Shown here: positions 12,813 through 24,959 of the stretch, in pieces | Numbering within the stretch: position 1 is the first letter of the stretch | Layout of the letters: each line of letters starts with the position of its first letter | Assembly: GCA_026545765.1 (NCBI GenBank) | Contig: CM048840.1 | Coordinates: forward strand, 86,828,877 to 86,892,876 | DNA length: 64,000 nt | Source of the DNA: Plantago major | Taxonomy: Eukaryota > Streptophyta > Magnoliopsida > Lamiales > Plantaginaceae | Reading direction: 5' to 3' | Notes under the pieces: model-generated | Database searches by the model: none | Told to the model about the DNA's origin: nothing | Seen by the model: the letters and a program-made list of their open reading frames with translations, nothing else | Made by a program: the position numbers and the translations under genes

Positions 12813-14456
12813 TGTTAGGAATATTTGTTTAGATTTTGATCAGCAACCTAATGACTTATCTTAGCTCAGAAAGGTGCTTAGTACTCTTGGTTCACTTGAA
12901 CACTGTAAAAGAGGAAAATCACTAAGTATGTTAGTCTAGCAAAACTTGTATAGGATGTTAGGTCTCTGAATGTAATTTTTATATCTTTGAAGAAGGCATC
13001 CGGCAGAAGAGTTCAACAATTTGAAGATTTGAAGACTGCACAAGATTGCTGAAGACGAAGGAAATTGGTCTCATCAGATGCCTATGTCCAGATATCTTGA
13101 AGAAACAAGTGTTTTTCAATAAACAAGATTCGCAAAAGATATCTGAGAACACAAGGTTTCTGAACGAGGAAAAATGCCCACAAATACCTACACTCAGATA
13201 CCTTGGACAAAACTTTGTTTCCAAGAAACAATGTTTTGATAAAGTATCTGGAGATGTGAGAGTCTCTTGAAAAGGACATGCAATGCTTCAGAACGCGTGT
13301 ATAGTTTCGTTGGCATTGTAGGACAAAAATAGTACAAGTGCAATAAATGCGCAGACAGAGACATCTGAACACAAAAGAGAAAATCTCTGAAAAGAGACAA
13401 TGTCTTCTGCAGTACTATTTTCAGATATCGATAGTTTGAAATTCATTTGAGCCTAACGGATACTTTTCAAACGGCATGATTTTCAACTATAAATATCAAC
13501 ACTTAGAATGCTTGAAAGACACACTGAAAACACCAAGAACACAGAACTGAATATATTAAGCTTCTCTGATAATACAACTAGTGGTATCTTTCTCTCAAGC
13601 ATACAATCCTTCTGCCTACTTACTCTTTAGCTTACAGTTGCGACTAAGCTCTTGAATTCTAAGTAGCACAAAAGTTCTACGTGTCCTAATCCTTAACAAG
13701 TCTTGCTATCTGTGAAGGAATTGAATCAAAAGATCAAATATCTAAGTTTCATTCTCCATAACATTTAACATAGACTTGGGTCAGTAAAGAATATATCACC
13801 ACACATTGTGAAGTGTATTAACTGATCCTTGTTCTATAGAGTATTCCTACATAACTGAAAAAGTTATTAAGACTACTTGCCTGACAAACCATCATAACCA
13901 ACACCATACACGGCGTGGAGTACAGGAAGTACTTAGTTTGGGAAACTAAGGAACAACTCCAAGGTTACTAAGCATAGGAAGTACTTAGTTTGGGAAACTA
14001 AGAAACAGCTCAAAGGTTTCTGAGTATATGAAGTACTTGGCTGGGAGCCGGGGAATAACTCAGGGGGAACACTTGGTTGGGAACCTAGTGTAAAAGGGAA
14101 TCAAGGGATAGGTTTATTGTAAGGAGAACTCAATAACTATCTTAGTGAATTTCTAGGTCTGAGAAAGGCCGAAGTGGATTAGTTGAAGGATTATGCCACC
14201 TTCAGATACAACTATAATTTGATGTGTTATTTACTTACTGCATTTACCTTGCTTTAGTCATTTTGTTAAGTACTTATACACTTTTACTCTGCTGAGCACG
14301 TGCACTTATAACAAAAAGTCTTCCGCTCACTGAAATTAAGTATCAGATATCTTCACATATATCTGAGAGACTGTGTATATCGACAAAAGTTGTAAAAGAC
14401 TATTCACCCCCCCCCCCCCCCCTTAGTCTTTTACTTTGCCGTTATTTGGGCCAACA
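12813..14456. mobile_element. Solo LTR inserted in copia pol
   Basis: The insert begins TGTTAGG and ends GGCCAACA, with a perfect 5-bp target duplication TTCTA (12808-12812 and 14457-14461). It splits the copia coding sequence between integrase and reverse transcriptase. At 1644 bp, with TG...CA ends, no coding capacity, a TATA-like ACTATAAATATC near 13490 and a 16-C run near its 3' end, it fits a solo LTR of a long-LTR (SIRE-like) copia family. The family name is a guess; the insertion boundaries are read directly. Internal imperfect direct repeats (AGTACTTAGTTTGGGAAACT) occur at 13929-14005. Confidence 0.78.
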
Positions 14457-14461
14457 TTCTA

Positions 14462-16151
14462 GTACTGATGATATGAGATCATGGGGTCTAAATAAAGATA
14501 GACATAAAAAAGCTGATGCAGGAAAGCATTCAGAGAGATTTGGTTGGTCAAATATGGTTGCTTATGCCCTGCATGTAGCACAGAACATTGAGTCTCATGA
14601 GCTAGATAGCTACAGAGAAGCAATTTCATGTTCTGATAAAGGGAAATGGATAGTAGCTATGCAGGAAGAGCTATTATCTTTGGAGAAGAATAAGACATGG
14701 AGTATTATTGAGAAACCTAAAGGAGCAAAGACAGTTAGCTGTAAATAGATTTACAAAAAGAAGGTGGAGACATCTGAGAAGGGAGAGCAAATCAGATATA
14801 AAGCCAGATTGGTGGCTAGAGGTTTTACTCAAAGAGAGGGCATTGATTTTAATGAGATTTTCTCTCCTGTGGTGAAACATTGCTCTATCAGGTTACTTCT
14901 ATCTCTGGTTGCTCAATTTGATCTTATTCTTCAACAACTAGATGTTAAAACTTCTTTTCTACATGGTCATCTTGAAGAAAAGATTTATATGACTATACCT
15001 GAAGGTCTGATGGCTGAGAATGATTGTAGTAAGGTGTGTTTATTGAAGAAATCTTTATATGGTCTCAAACAAAGTCCAAGACAATGGTATAAGAGATTTG
15101 ATAGCTATGTGATTGGTGTTGGTTTTCAGAGAAGTCAATATGATAGCTGTGTGTATTTTATGCAATTATCATCAAGTAGCATGATTTTTCTACTTCTATA
15201 TGTTGATGATATGCTTCTGGCTGGAAATTCAATGGTTGATATTGTTAAGACAAAAGAGATGTTAAAATCAGAGTTTGATATGAAAGATCTTGGTCAAGCA
15301 AGAAGGATTCTGGGAATGGATATTACTAGAGATTTAAAGAGTGGTGTTTTATACTTAAACCAGTTCAACTATGTGAATGAAGTGTTGTCAAGATTCTACA
15401 TGCATACAGCTGAGCATGTGGTTACACCACTGGGGAATCATGACAAGTTATCTCTTAAACAATGTCCTACAAATGCTACATAGTGGAAGCACATGTCTCA
15501 AGTACCATATGCAAGTGATGTAGGTAGTTTAATGTATACTATAGTATGTTGCAGACCTGATCTTGCTTATTCAATGAGTGTAGTTAGCAGGTATATGAGT
15601 TGTGCTGGTAAGACTCATTGGGAAGTTGTGAAATGGATTCTGAGATATCTGAAAGGAACTACTCATCATGGTTTAAAGTTTGAGAAAGGTTTTACAGGAG
15701 AACAAGCTTTGATTGGTTATGTTGATTCTGATTTTGCTGCAAATCAAGACAATAGAAAGTCTCTCACGGGTTATGTGTTTACACTATTTGGTACTGCAAT
15801 TAGTTGGAAGGCTGTGCAACAACCTATGGTGGCTCTTTCAACAACTGAGGCAGAGTTTATGGCTTTAACAGAAGCTATTAAAGAAGCTTTATGGTTACAA
15901 GGCATTATCAGAGAATTTGGCATTGATCAAGAGGAGATTGTAGTGTATTGTGATTCTCAGAGTGCTATACATTTGGTTAAGCATCAGATGTATCATTAGA
16001 GAACTAAACATATTGATGTTAAGTTCCATTTCATCAGAGACATAGTGGAGAAGAAGATTGTAAAGGTTGCAAAGATTTCTACTTTGAAGAATCCTGTAGA
16101 TGCTTTGACAAAGTCAGTTTCATCAGCCAAGTTTGAACTTTGTTGTGCTTT
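14462..16151 (+). pseudogene. Copia reverse transcriptase-RNase H (broken)
   Basis: The frame resumes after the solo LTR. It contains MQEELLSLEKNKTW, then KARLVARGFTQREGIDF, FSPVVKH, QLDVKTSFLHGHLEE and LKKSLYGLKQSPRQWYKRFD. The catalytic box is intact as LLLYVDDMLLAG (about 15195-15225). The RNase H part has GYVDSDFAANQDNRKSLTGY, then the LSTTEAEFMAL motif and YCDSQSAIHL. Stops occur near 14746, 15481 and 15997. The C-terminal KNPVDALTKSVSSAKFE segment is cut by the truncated CACTA element. Confidence 0.92.
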
Positions 16152-16154
16152 GAT

Positions 16155-18310
16155 TCGTCGCCAAATAGTGACGAATCGCTGCATTTTAGCGACGGATCAA
16201 TCCGTCCCTAATTCGCGACGGATTAACTATCCGTCCCTAATTCGAGACGGATAGACTAATCCGTTGCGAATTAGGATTGACTAAAAATGAAACTGAAAAA
16301 GAAAATTAAAAAATTAAAAAATCCTATATAACGACGGATAGGATTATCCGTCGCAAACAACGACGGATAATCCTATCCGTCGCTAAACTCAAATAGAAAA
16401 TCGGGCAGAGCCCTTCTTCCTCGCCATTTCTTTCTGCTTTCTTTTTCTTCTTCTCTTCGAACCCATTCCGATCAAATTGTTTTCCGGCGAATACTTCACC
16501 ACTCCGGCCAATCTTGGAGTCTTTTCGAAGCTAGTTGGACAAGGAACTCGGGTGGCCATTCAATTTCATACTTCTTCGACTATTTTTCCCGTAATCGAAG
16601 GTATTTTGGCTAAACCCTTACTTTTTAAAATTTGGAAATTTTGTTAATTTCGACTAGTTTGAGCAATTGTATGTTTATGGGAAGTATGTACTAGCTAGTT
16701 TAGCTTATATTACGTAGTGTGTTAACTTTGAGATGTGCCATTGATATATTTGTTATGAAATTGGATTGTTAGTATAATGTTACGATGATTGTAAGTATGT
16801 AGGGTATTTCATTTGATATTTTTGTATATGTACTAGGATTAGGAAGATTTAATTGTGTGTTTGGAGACAATTTGGTGATTTTGGTGATTTTAATATAATT
16901 TTTTCGTATTAACATAAAAATAATTACTACTATGGAGCAATTGTAATTTTTTCGCATTAACATAAAATTCTTAACGTATCATAATTAAGAATGTAATTAT
17001 ACACTTGGAATTACAATTGTAATGATAGCTCTTATTTTTTTCAACAAAACATCATCAATCTCAACACTTCAAGGATGACTTCTCCACCTTCGTCACCTCC
17101 TCCACCGCCGCCTACACCATTGCCTCCTCCACCAGATTCATCGGAGTGGCTGTATCATAGTTTTGCCGAGTAAGTATGCTTCGTCTTTCGTAGTAGTGAT
17201 TCCATTTCTAACATGTAAACAGTATTTTGTAGTTGACTTGGCATAATTGATTTTTAACCTCGTTTTTTTTTTATGTATGTAGAAATTGCGGAACACTCTC
17301 ATATGCAGACATGTAGACAGGTTTTTCTGCTTTCGATAGAGCATTGGAGGCAGAAATGAAGGCTGACGAAGATGCAAAGATGGCTAAAATCGATGTTGTT
17401 AAAGAAGAATTGGATGATGAAGATGAGGATTTTGACATGACCATTGAGAAGATGCTGAACTTTCGATTATTTGAAAGTTCATATCGCATGCTTGAATATA
17501 GACGGAATCATCTCTAGGTTAGTGTATATATTCGTATCTTATTTGTGATAATATGATCATTCTTCTTTATTTGTTTGTGATTTATTTGTGAGTGGAATGT
17601 TAGCCACTATATATGAGACTGAACTTGGGTGATATGTTAGTCACCATTTGTGTAGTCCCCTCATTTAATTTTTATCCGTAACTCATGGTATGCACTTTAC
17701 GATTTCAGGCTAATGTGGTGAGACGAATCGACATTCGAGGATTTGTCAATTCAAGAAGAAAAAACACACCTTCTTAGCCTTGATACATTTATGTTATGCT
17801 TCTCTAAGATATTTCGTTTTGAACTTATGTTTTTCTACCACTTGACTTCTTATTTTAGCTTCTGTACGAATATTTAATTTTGTTATGGATAATTTGTATT
17901 TGTTAAATGCTTTTTGTTAATTAGTATAGTTTAATTATTTCAGGTATATTATCGTAGTTTATATTCGATGAAACAGGTGAAATGTGAAATAGGAATAGAA
18001 ACAAAAAAAAAATTAAATGCAGCAACATTAGCGACGGATAGAGTATCCGTCGCTAAAAACCCCCCAAATTTAGCAACGGAATACGTATCCGTCGCTAAAT
18101 CCCCACCGGGAATTAGGGACGGATAGTAATCCGTCCCTAAATCGCGACGGAAGGTCAACGGATTTATCCGTCGCGAATTAGGGATGGATTCCTTATCTGT
18201 CCCTAATTCTTTTGCGACGCCCGTTTTTAAGACGGGCGTCTCATCCGTCGCCCGATCAGTCGCTAAGGGATTAGCGACGAATCGGGTGGGCTTTAGTGAT
18301 GGATGTAGTG
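16155..18310 (+). mobile_element. Non-autonomous CACTA relative, 5'-truncated
   Basis: GCGACGGATA-type repeats occur at both ends (16150-16390 and 18025-18300) and the 3' end is TGTAGTG at 18310. Bases 16385-16710 are an inverted homologue of 9850-9570 in the large CACTA. The TTAGCCACT/GGTGACTAA repeats near 17600 match those at 4030-4200. Aligned with the large element, the first bases correspond to a point about 45 bp inside its terminus. The terminal CACTA is therefore missing and no clean target duplication can be read. No TNP2-like coding remains. It interrupts the copia element just after its RNase H end. Confidence 0.8.
17075..17517 (+). pseudogene. Pro-rich and acidic coding remnant in the small CACTA
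   Basis: A possible first exon (17075-17169) encodes MTSPPSSPPPPPPTPLPPPP, then DSSEWLYHSFAE, and ends at a plausible GTAAGT donor. After a TAG acceptor near 17280 a frame reads EAEMKADEDAKMAKIDVVKE followed by an acidic stretch and ends at TAG 17515-17517. The two parts do not join in one clean frame. Its function is unknown. It could be a diverged second-protein gene of this CACTA family or a captured host fragment. Confidence 0.35.
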
Positions 18311-18747
18311 TTAATAAGTGCAATGGAGTGAATCAAGTGTAATTTTGCACTGGTGACATAAGGGGATCTATCATAACCTGTTAAGGGATAGTTGAGGTAC
18401 AAGGAATTTGATCTAAGGTGGAGAATTGTGAGAAGTGCAGATCAAATTTCATCTGTTCAGTCTGTTTCTATTTCATTTGTCCGTCGCCCGTTTTTAAGAC
18501 GGGCGTCTCATCCGTCGCCTGATCAGTCGCTAAGGGATTAGCGACGAATCGGGTGGGCTTTAGTGATGGATGTAGTGTTAATAAGTGCAATGGAGTGAAT
18601 CAAGTGTAATTTTGCACTGGTGACATAAGGGGATCTATCATAACCTGTTAAGGGATAGTTGAGGTACAAGGAATTTGATCTAAGGTGGAGAATTGTGAGA
18701 AGTGCAGCTCAAATTTCATCTGTTCAGTCTGTTTCTATTTCATTTGC
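18218..18747. repeat. 267-bp tandem duplication across the CACTA end and copia 3' end
   Basis: The unit starting CGCCCGTTTTTAAGACGGGC at 18218 repeats from 18485 with a 267-bp offset. It covers the CACTA 3' end (TGTAGTG), the copia 3' untranslated part, the polypurine tract AAGGTGGAGAA and the first about 50 bases of the LTR. The copies differ at only a few bases. The duplication therefore arose after both insertions and left an extra partial LTR start at about 18427. Confidence 0.93.
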
Positions 18748-19212
18748 CAGATTGTTTAGCAGCCATACACGTGGCACAATGGACGGATCAGATTAGAAGG
18801 TGTAAAGAGCGAAAGTTAGTTAGTCAACTATGTTTCTGTAACTAACTCGTGATTTCTTTCTCTTCTATTCTATTATGTATAAATAGATTGATGATGCAAT
18901 TCGTAGCGGTTATCATCACTTCATATCATTCTCTGAATACCTGTAATCATCAGAAGAAAGTAGAATTAGAGTTTCTATGTTCGCCATTGTTATTGGTTAA
19001 GGAGAAAGCTTGATAGTTTGTATCTTTCTTGATCGATTGAGTGAAGAATCTCTTGTGTTGGCCTCCATGCAGTAGGATTTCGTTCCGAAACACGTATATC
19101 TTGTGTCAATTGCTTTCGATTTCTATTATTCGTGAGTTTAGGGTTCTTCGATTGATTTGGACATTTCTCAATTGACTTTGATTGATTGTTTGATCATTGT
19201 GTTTCTTTGACA
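18694..19212 (+). repeat. Copia 3' LTR
   Basis: This 519-bp copy starts TGTGAGAAGTG right after the polypurine tract CTAAGGTGGAGAAT and ends TTTGACA. It is uninterrupted, unlike the 5' LTR. It shows scattered substitutions against the 5' copy, indicating an old insertion. Confidence 0.93.
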
Positions 19213-19610
19213 CAGACGATGAGATATCATCGCACAGACAATCATCCCAATGACAATGAGATATCATCGCACAGACGAGAAAATCAGATAAAAAAGAGTA
19301 TGTACCGATCAAATAACCTGAACATCCTAATCTTGATGCATCTCTAAAACTGAAGCAACCAAAGCTGCAATCTGGCTTCTAGCATCACCATGTGATACTT
19401 GAAACCAATCACAGCTACACTATATATATATATATCAATGCCAAGAAGCTACTTGAAAATGTTTTCTCTCATCATGGAGAGCAAAAACTAAAACTGATGT
19501 CGACATAACCTTGTCTATGCCAAAACTGTGGTTTCTAAAAAGTAAAGAAAAACTGTAGTATGTGCAGTGCAGTGCAGCAGACAAAGGTGTAAACTACAAA
19601 CGTTTTCATC
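19213..19610. other. Retrotransposon flank and 3' region of the ELM2-SANT gene
   Basis: Begins with the copia target duplication and two near copies of GATGAGATATCATCGCACAGAC (19219-19265). The rest is likely the 3' untranslated region of the minus-strand gene. No other feature was recognised. Confidence 0.5.
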
Positions 19611-22600
19611 CTACACAAAGTCTCTGGATTCCATGTTAAGGGTGCATGGGAGGAGAGATTTCACACCGGGTGAATGAAGTGCTTTGTATCCAAAACCATC
19701 ACCAATCATGCCACATTCTTTGTCGTCATTATCACTGTCCACATCATGTGGTGTCACCCTGTTCTGGTAGCTTCTGCGCTGGATTTTGTAAACATTGAAG
19801 TAGTAGCTAACCAAATCTTCTCTCTTCATGTTGGGCAAAAGCAGCTTAGCGTTCTTCCACAAACTTTTTGGGAACTTAGCATACTCAATAAGAGCTTTGA
19901 ATTTCTTTTCCTCATCTTTTGTCCAAGATAGTGAAGTCTCCTCTCCCATCCGATCAAAGAGCCACTGATAAAACAGTGCACCAAGTTCTCGCTTCAAGTG
20001 AAACCTCTTCTCTGCAATATGAAATCTAACACACTCTACAGAATTTGGAAAAACACAAGTGCACGAATCTTGTCTCGATCCAACTGTAGATTTTGTTTCA
20101 CCATGTTCTGGAGGCCACATTCTCGTGCCCAACCACTTCGGATCACTCCCAGAAATTATACCAGTCCACTTAGAGACCTCGGCTTGATATGCAGGTCCCA
20201 CTAAAACTGGCTTTTGAAGTGGAATCTTTGTGGATTTGCGACCATCCAAGTCATTAGATGGCATGCAACTTTGTGCCTGTTTGCGTTGGTCAATAATATC
20301 TTCACTTTCCTTGGGAAATTCTTTTAGCTCTTTACTTCCATCCTTCGCGCAGAGGTCCTTTTTTGTTGCATGAGGAACACAGCAGCTGGAATCACAGCAC
20401 TTGGTCAAATATGTAGTCTTGTTCCTGCATCGCAGTGTTTCTGTCCATCGGCTGTTCAGCACATGGTCTTCATACAATGTAGGATGCTCTTTCAGCTTCA
20501 TCCGCTTATCCTAGTCCATGCAATGACGTGCTCAGTTACAGAAACAATTGGGAATTCAAACTTCAAAAAATAAAAAGAAAACCAAAGATCTAGAAGATAC
20601 AGAGAAAGAAAGAAAAATCAATGCATCAAATTAGTAGACGACAAAGAAGCCAAAATCATGAACTACAGATTTTTTACTGGGCTTTAGGGAAATACTTATT
20701 TACTGGGTCTATGAAAATTTTATAAAACATGTGGTTGAAAATGCTACATGGCACTAGGATTCCATGCCCAGCCCCATTCAAATGCATATGTGGAGCATTC
20801 TTTGCCCCATAAGGTCATTCTCATAAACCCGATAGTGGTAAGAAGTTTCCACCCCAAGGAAAGCTCTAGCCATTCCGCAAGCATCAGCATCTAACCAATC
20901 AACTTATATTCTGATGATGCAACAAGAGAATCGAGCTTCCCACATCCGAAAACAATTAAGCTTCGAAGAGGGCACATGCACGCTGCCCCACGTCACAATC
21001 ACTTCTTATCATTTATTTCAGTAATATAGGAGCTGGACCTCATACACCACAATTTGGTGAGCGCCCGTACTATGTAATGGTCAACCCAGTTTTTCAGTAG
21101 CCATTCTCAACGACAAGGCTACTTAGGGAAGGTATTCTTTTTTCCTTTCTGTTGGGTGATGTCAGGGTGCGGGCTACTGATAGATTCATAATCAACAAAA
21201 TAAACTCGTCATTGATGACGTAGACCAAGGAATCAATGATCTAAAGAGGATAAAACCGAGAAAACAATAAAAACTCCTTGCTCCAATGAAAGAGGAATGG
21301 GTTAAGGCGAGGATAAAAATGGAAGGAAGAGTGTCAGTTAAATATTTGATATGGAAGCAATTTAATGATTAATTAAACGTGAGAAGAGAGCGAAAAATGA
21401 TCATGATGAATTTTATTCCACTAGGGCTGGATTGCTAAGCAGTTCCATTAACATCTTAGGGTCATCAGACAGTTTTTGTTTCAATCTGCTGTAGTTTTGC
21501 TCCCCTCACCATCAACAGAATTCATATTCTTTTCCTTCGGAATTCGGACGTTTATTCTACTGCATATGATATAGTGTAATTCAACCAAGGACAGTTGTGT
21601 CTTTATTGCAATGATATTGACAATGCGATGTACTCAAGGAATTCACAGAAACAGAAACAGGGGACTTGACTTAGAGAAAAGGAAAATGGAAAGCGCCAAT
21701 AACCATTAGCATTTTATCAAATCACATAAAATTAAACAGCAGTCAGCAGCCGAGCCAATGGGCACTTCTGAGATCTAACAAACTTCCAAAAAGTTTGCAA
21801 ATAACCTTAAATATATATTAACTTCTATTTTTCACATAGTATTTTGTATTCACCTGTACATATATCACCCCTTCTTGAAGAGATTTAAATAAGTAACCCA
21901 TGTACATATTCTCGTACATAGAAAATATACTGCACACAATATTTATAATTGGGTTAAAGAAGAAGCTGCTAATAAGAATGAAGTATTGGTAAACAATGGA
22001 GGATTGGATTCTGCTAAAATAATCATGACAAACATTTACCTGTTGAAGTTGTTCGCCAGAACTATTCTTTGAATTGCCTGTAAATAGTGCCTGTCGAGCT
22101 ATCAAAGCTTGAGCCATGAAATCGTCGTTTCTAGCTGAAGGATCATTCCACTTTGTGGCATACTGACGCAGCCAATTTAGCATTCCTGAAGAGGAAAAAG
22201 AGTCTCGCTCTCTCTTTCGAGAATCACCTTCTTTTGGCTCCTGATTGCTACAATCTACATCTGATGAAGCTCCAGCATCTTGAGGCTTTGCATGTATTTC
22301 ACAGTGTTCTGAAACAAAAATTCCATCAGAGGAATAAAGCCACAAAAGTTACAATTTGAACAAAGTAACATGCATTAAAGAAGTTATTTACAAATAACTG
22401 ATATCAGATATTTGATGTTTGGTCCATTACACCAGGTGAACAGATATTTCCAGATATATAATAAAGGTGCATAAACCACAACATAGAAACACAATTGGGT
22501 TTTTGATTATGGTGATCTTGCGGGGGCAAAACAAAAGTTGCATTTAGTTGGAATGGATTTACTCTCTCTCTTTCTTTTTTTCTTTTTTTTTTTTGTAGTT

Positions 22601-24303
22601 TTCTGGATAGTAGTACGAATGGTTTTCAAGAACATTGTGTTTGTGAAACTAAGAATAGTAAAGGTCAGATGATGTTGAGTTACAACTCAATTTAAACAAG
22701 AATAACCCACAAGATATCATAGATCAGTGAAAGGTAACCAATCACCAAGAGAAGATAGATCCCAAGTTCGCTTAGTGTAGATGGTCACTAACGATCAAGC
22801 ACAGGCTAAATCTCTTGCGCAGCGTGGACACGGAACAATCTAAGTATATCTAGACTAGGAACAAGAACAACTATGGATTGAAAGGAAAACTCAATACAAA
22901 ATGGGAGGTAAATTCTCAATGTTGAATATCAATCAGTAAGAATCTATGGATACAGCCACTACCTATATATAAATTACTAAACAATTAATAGAAATTCTAA
23001 ACAAACTAGAATTTGAAATATCCTAAAACACTAATCAATATCCCATTATTAAATCTAATATTCCAATTTCCATCAGTGTGGATGCTTCGAATCTAAAGAC
23101 TCGCAGTTGGTGAATGTACATTCTAAAAGTCAATGCTAGATAACCCGAGCTCCATATAGAATGGATCAAGAATCCAAGAGTAAACAATGATGTTCATATA
23201 TTCAAGTAGACCCAGTTTTCGGCCTCTTGCTCAAACATTTTCATTGGAAGAACAAAGTAAGGGTGGGAGAAAAAATTTTCGAAACACATTTTCAATGTAG
23301 GTACATTATTCAACAATTGGAATGGAAATAGGCGTGCTAGTATCGAAGTGTCCAATAAGAGGGTTAAGGTAATTTTGTGAATAAAGGGAGTAAATTGAGA
23401 AACAATCCGTAGTTCGCATTTCGCCTCCATTCTCCAAGGATCCATGTTTGTCTAATTTCATGGGGATCATGCCGAATAAAGTCAAAAATTATGTATCAAG
23501 ATTTCGAGACCAGGTTGCAACTGTGATCAAGTCTCTACAACCGGTCTCAAGGGGGCATTTGTAGAAACAACAATTTTACGAATTGGTGTTATCTAGTTAT
23601 GGTAGGATAACTTCATATTTAGAGATAACTATAACATAAATATATGACATTATCTCCAAGATTATGAAATATCTTTGTCAAGTCGCTAAAATCCTATTAA
23701 TATTAGATCATGTGTAGAGTTTCAGTATTTCCAAATGAAATAAACGACAAACGACTCCGTTAACTCCTTACTACCAAATTATAGGCAGCCCCCAAAGCCG
23801 GAATAAGTCGCTAACACTTAAAATCCAGTTCATATCCTTGGAGAGAGGAATCAAGAGATCAAATGTAAACCACAAGTTATCAATAGAAATACATTGTTCA
23901 ATCTTTTTCTTACCTCTTTCTGTGCTTATTCACAGGTTATGAAAATTTATGGTTAATAGGGGGTTCCTATATCTCCAAACATTTAGTGACCACAATCATG
24001 ACAAGAAGAGGTAGGGAATGAGAATGTCTTGAAAAACTCAAGCTTTAAATGTTTCGCAAAGAGTATCCGGTGATTCAATGAACATTTTCAGTAATTAGAT
24101 GAAGCCTTCTGGATGATCATATCAACAACGTAAATCAACTAGATCAAGAGCAACAATAATAATGGTCCATCAATGAAGATTATACCTTGGACACTATGTT
24201 GGTATGCATTTTGGTCATGCATCATCAAGTCAGCTGCCTTCTCGTTTAGAGAATCGGATGGATTTGAATATAAAATAGGTTGTCGAGAAAAACGCTTTAA
24301 ATA
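19611..24303 (-). CDS. ELM2 and SANT/Myb domain protein
   Basis: Three coding exons on the minus strand are supported by splice sites and phase: about 24303-24186, 22308-22040 and 20510-19611 (stop CTA on plus at 19611-19613). The ELM2-like part reads VLVGPAYQAEVSKWTG then DPKWLGTRMWP. The SANT domain reads LSWTKDEEKKFKALIEYAKF and LVSYYFNVYKIQRRSYQNR near the C-terminus. A GMLNWLRQYATK-like segment lies in exon 2, and a conserved CVFPNSVECVRFHIAEKR motif precedes SANT. ELM2-SANT proteins generally act in the nucleus in histone deacetylase or chromatin complexes; the exact partner is unknown here. The start codon is unresolved: the first exon opens within frame, and either an upstream exon near 24590-24710 or an internal ATG could supply it. 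The locus looks intact otherwise. Confidence 0.82.
22309..24185. other. Long intron with LTR-like remnant
   Basis: This intron of the ELM2-SANT gene holds, near 23540-23560, a purine-rich GGTCTCAAGGGGGCATTTG followed by LTR-like DNA ending near AGGGGGTTCCTATA (about 23970). This resembles the inner edge of a decayed LTR element. No terminal pair or target duplication was found, so the identity is uncertain. Confidence 0.3.
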
Positions 24304-24861
24304 CTTTTATAGAATCTGGTAAGAAAGAAATAACCAATAAAAGCGATTTAATACGAAAATTCAAGAGACATCCAGTAGTAAGCTAATCAATTTATTTACG
24401 AAAAAGATGAAGCATATTAGCAACTTACCAATAACATGTGAAATCCAAACACGGTTGGTAACATCTAAAAACTACACATAGCCTGACCTGGAACACAACG
24501 AACATATATATATCTACTTAATATAGCTAATTCGACACAACAATCTGATGCCTAAAAGAGATAAACATTTGCATTTATGATACTCACAATTAATCAGCAT
24601 TGGGCCATTGGCCTGATGGATCCTGTTGATGAAGCAAATGGAAGGAGATTTATACAACTAAGCATCTAGGAGCTCCACTCTGCCTTCCAAACACCTCAAT
24701 GGCAAGAACCTGCAAAAAAAACCAACAAATTCTAACCACATTTTCGTTTTGCTATAATAGCACCATTAAAATCAACACATCTCTGGATATAAAACAAGAA
24801 AAACAAGTTGCTACAAACCATCCACACCATACAAAGACATAAACTGAATGATTAGAGTTGA

Positions 24862-24959
24862 GTAAAAGTAAAGCTCATTGAATAAAAATTAGTTCTTGGT
24901 TGTTTTCTAGGTAAAAGTAAAGCTCATTGAATAAAAATCAGTTCTTGGTTGTTTTCTAG
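24862..24959. repeat. 49-bp tandem duplication
   Basis: Two copies of a unit starting GTAAAAGTAAAGCTCATTGA (24862-24910 and 24911-24959) differ at one base. They lie upstream of the recognised ELM2-SANT coding exons, in probable promoter or leader DNA. Confidence 0.93.

Larger units (their letters stand above)
2061..19212 (+). mobile_element. Ty1/copia LTR retrotransposon, decayed and multiply nested
   Basis: Two 519-bp LTRs (5' copy split in two, 3' copy intact) flank a copia-order gag, protease, integrase, reverse transcriptase and RNase H region. Both LTRs begin TGTGAGAAGTG and end TTTGACA. The flanking 5-mers are CATAC (2056-2060) and CAGAC (19213-19217), a target duplication with one mismatch. 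Three later insertions interrupt it: CACTA at 2343-10169, a solo LTR at 12813-14456 and a truncated CACTA at about 16155-18310. Stop codons, frameshifts and LTR differences show an old, inactive copy. Integrase lying before reverse transcriptase sets the copia rather than gypsy order. Confidence 0.93.

Noticed and set aside
23194..23445. 83-codon minus-strand frame in the ELM2-SANT intron
   Set aside because: No recognisable motif and no splice sites supporting inclusion. It lies in probable retroelement-derived intron DNA.
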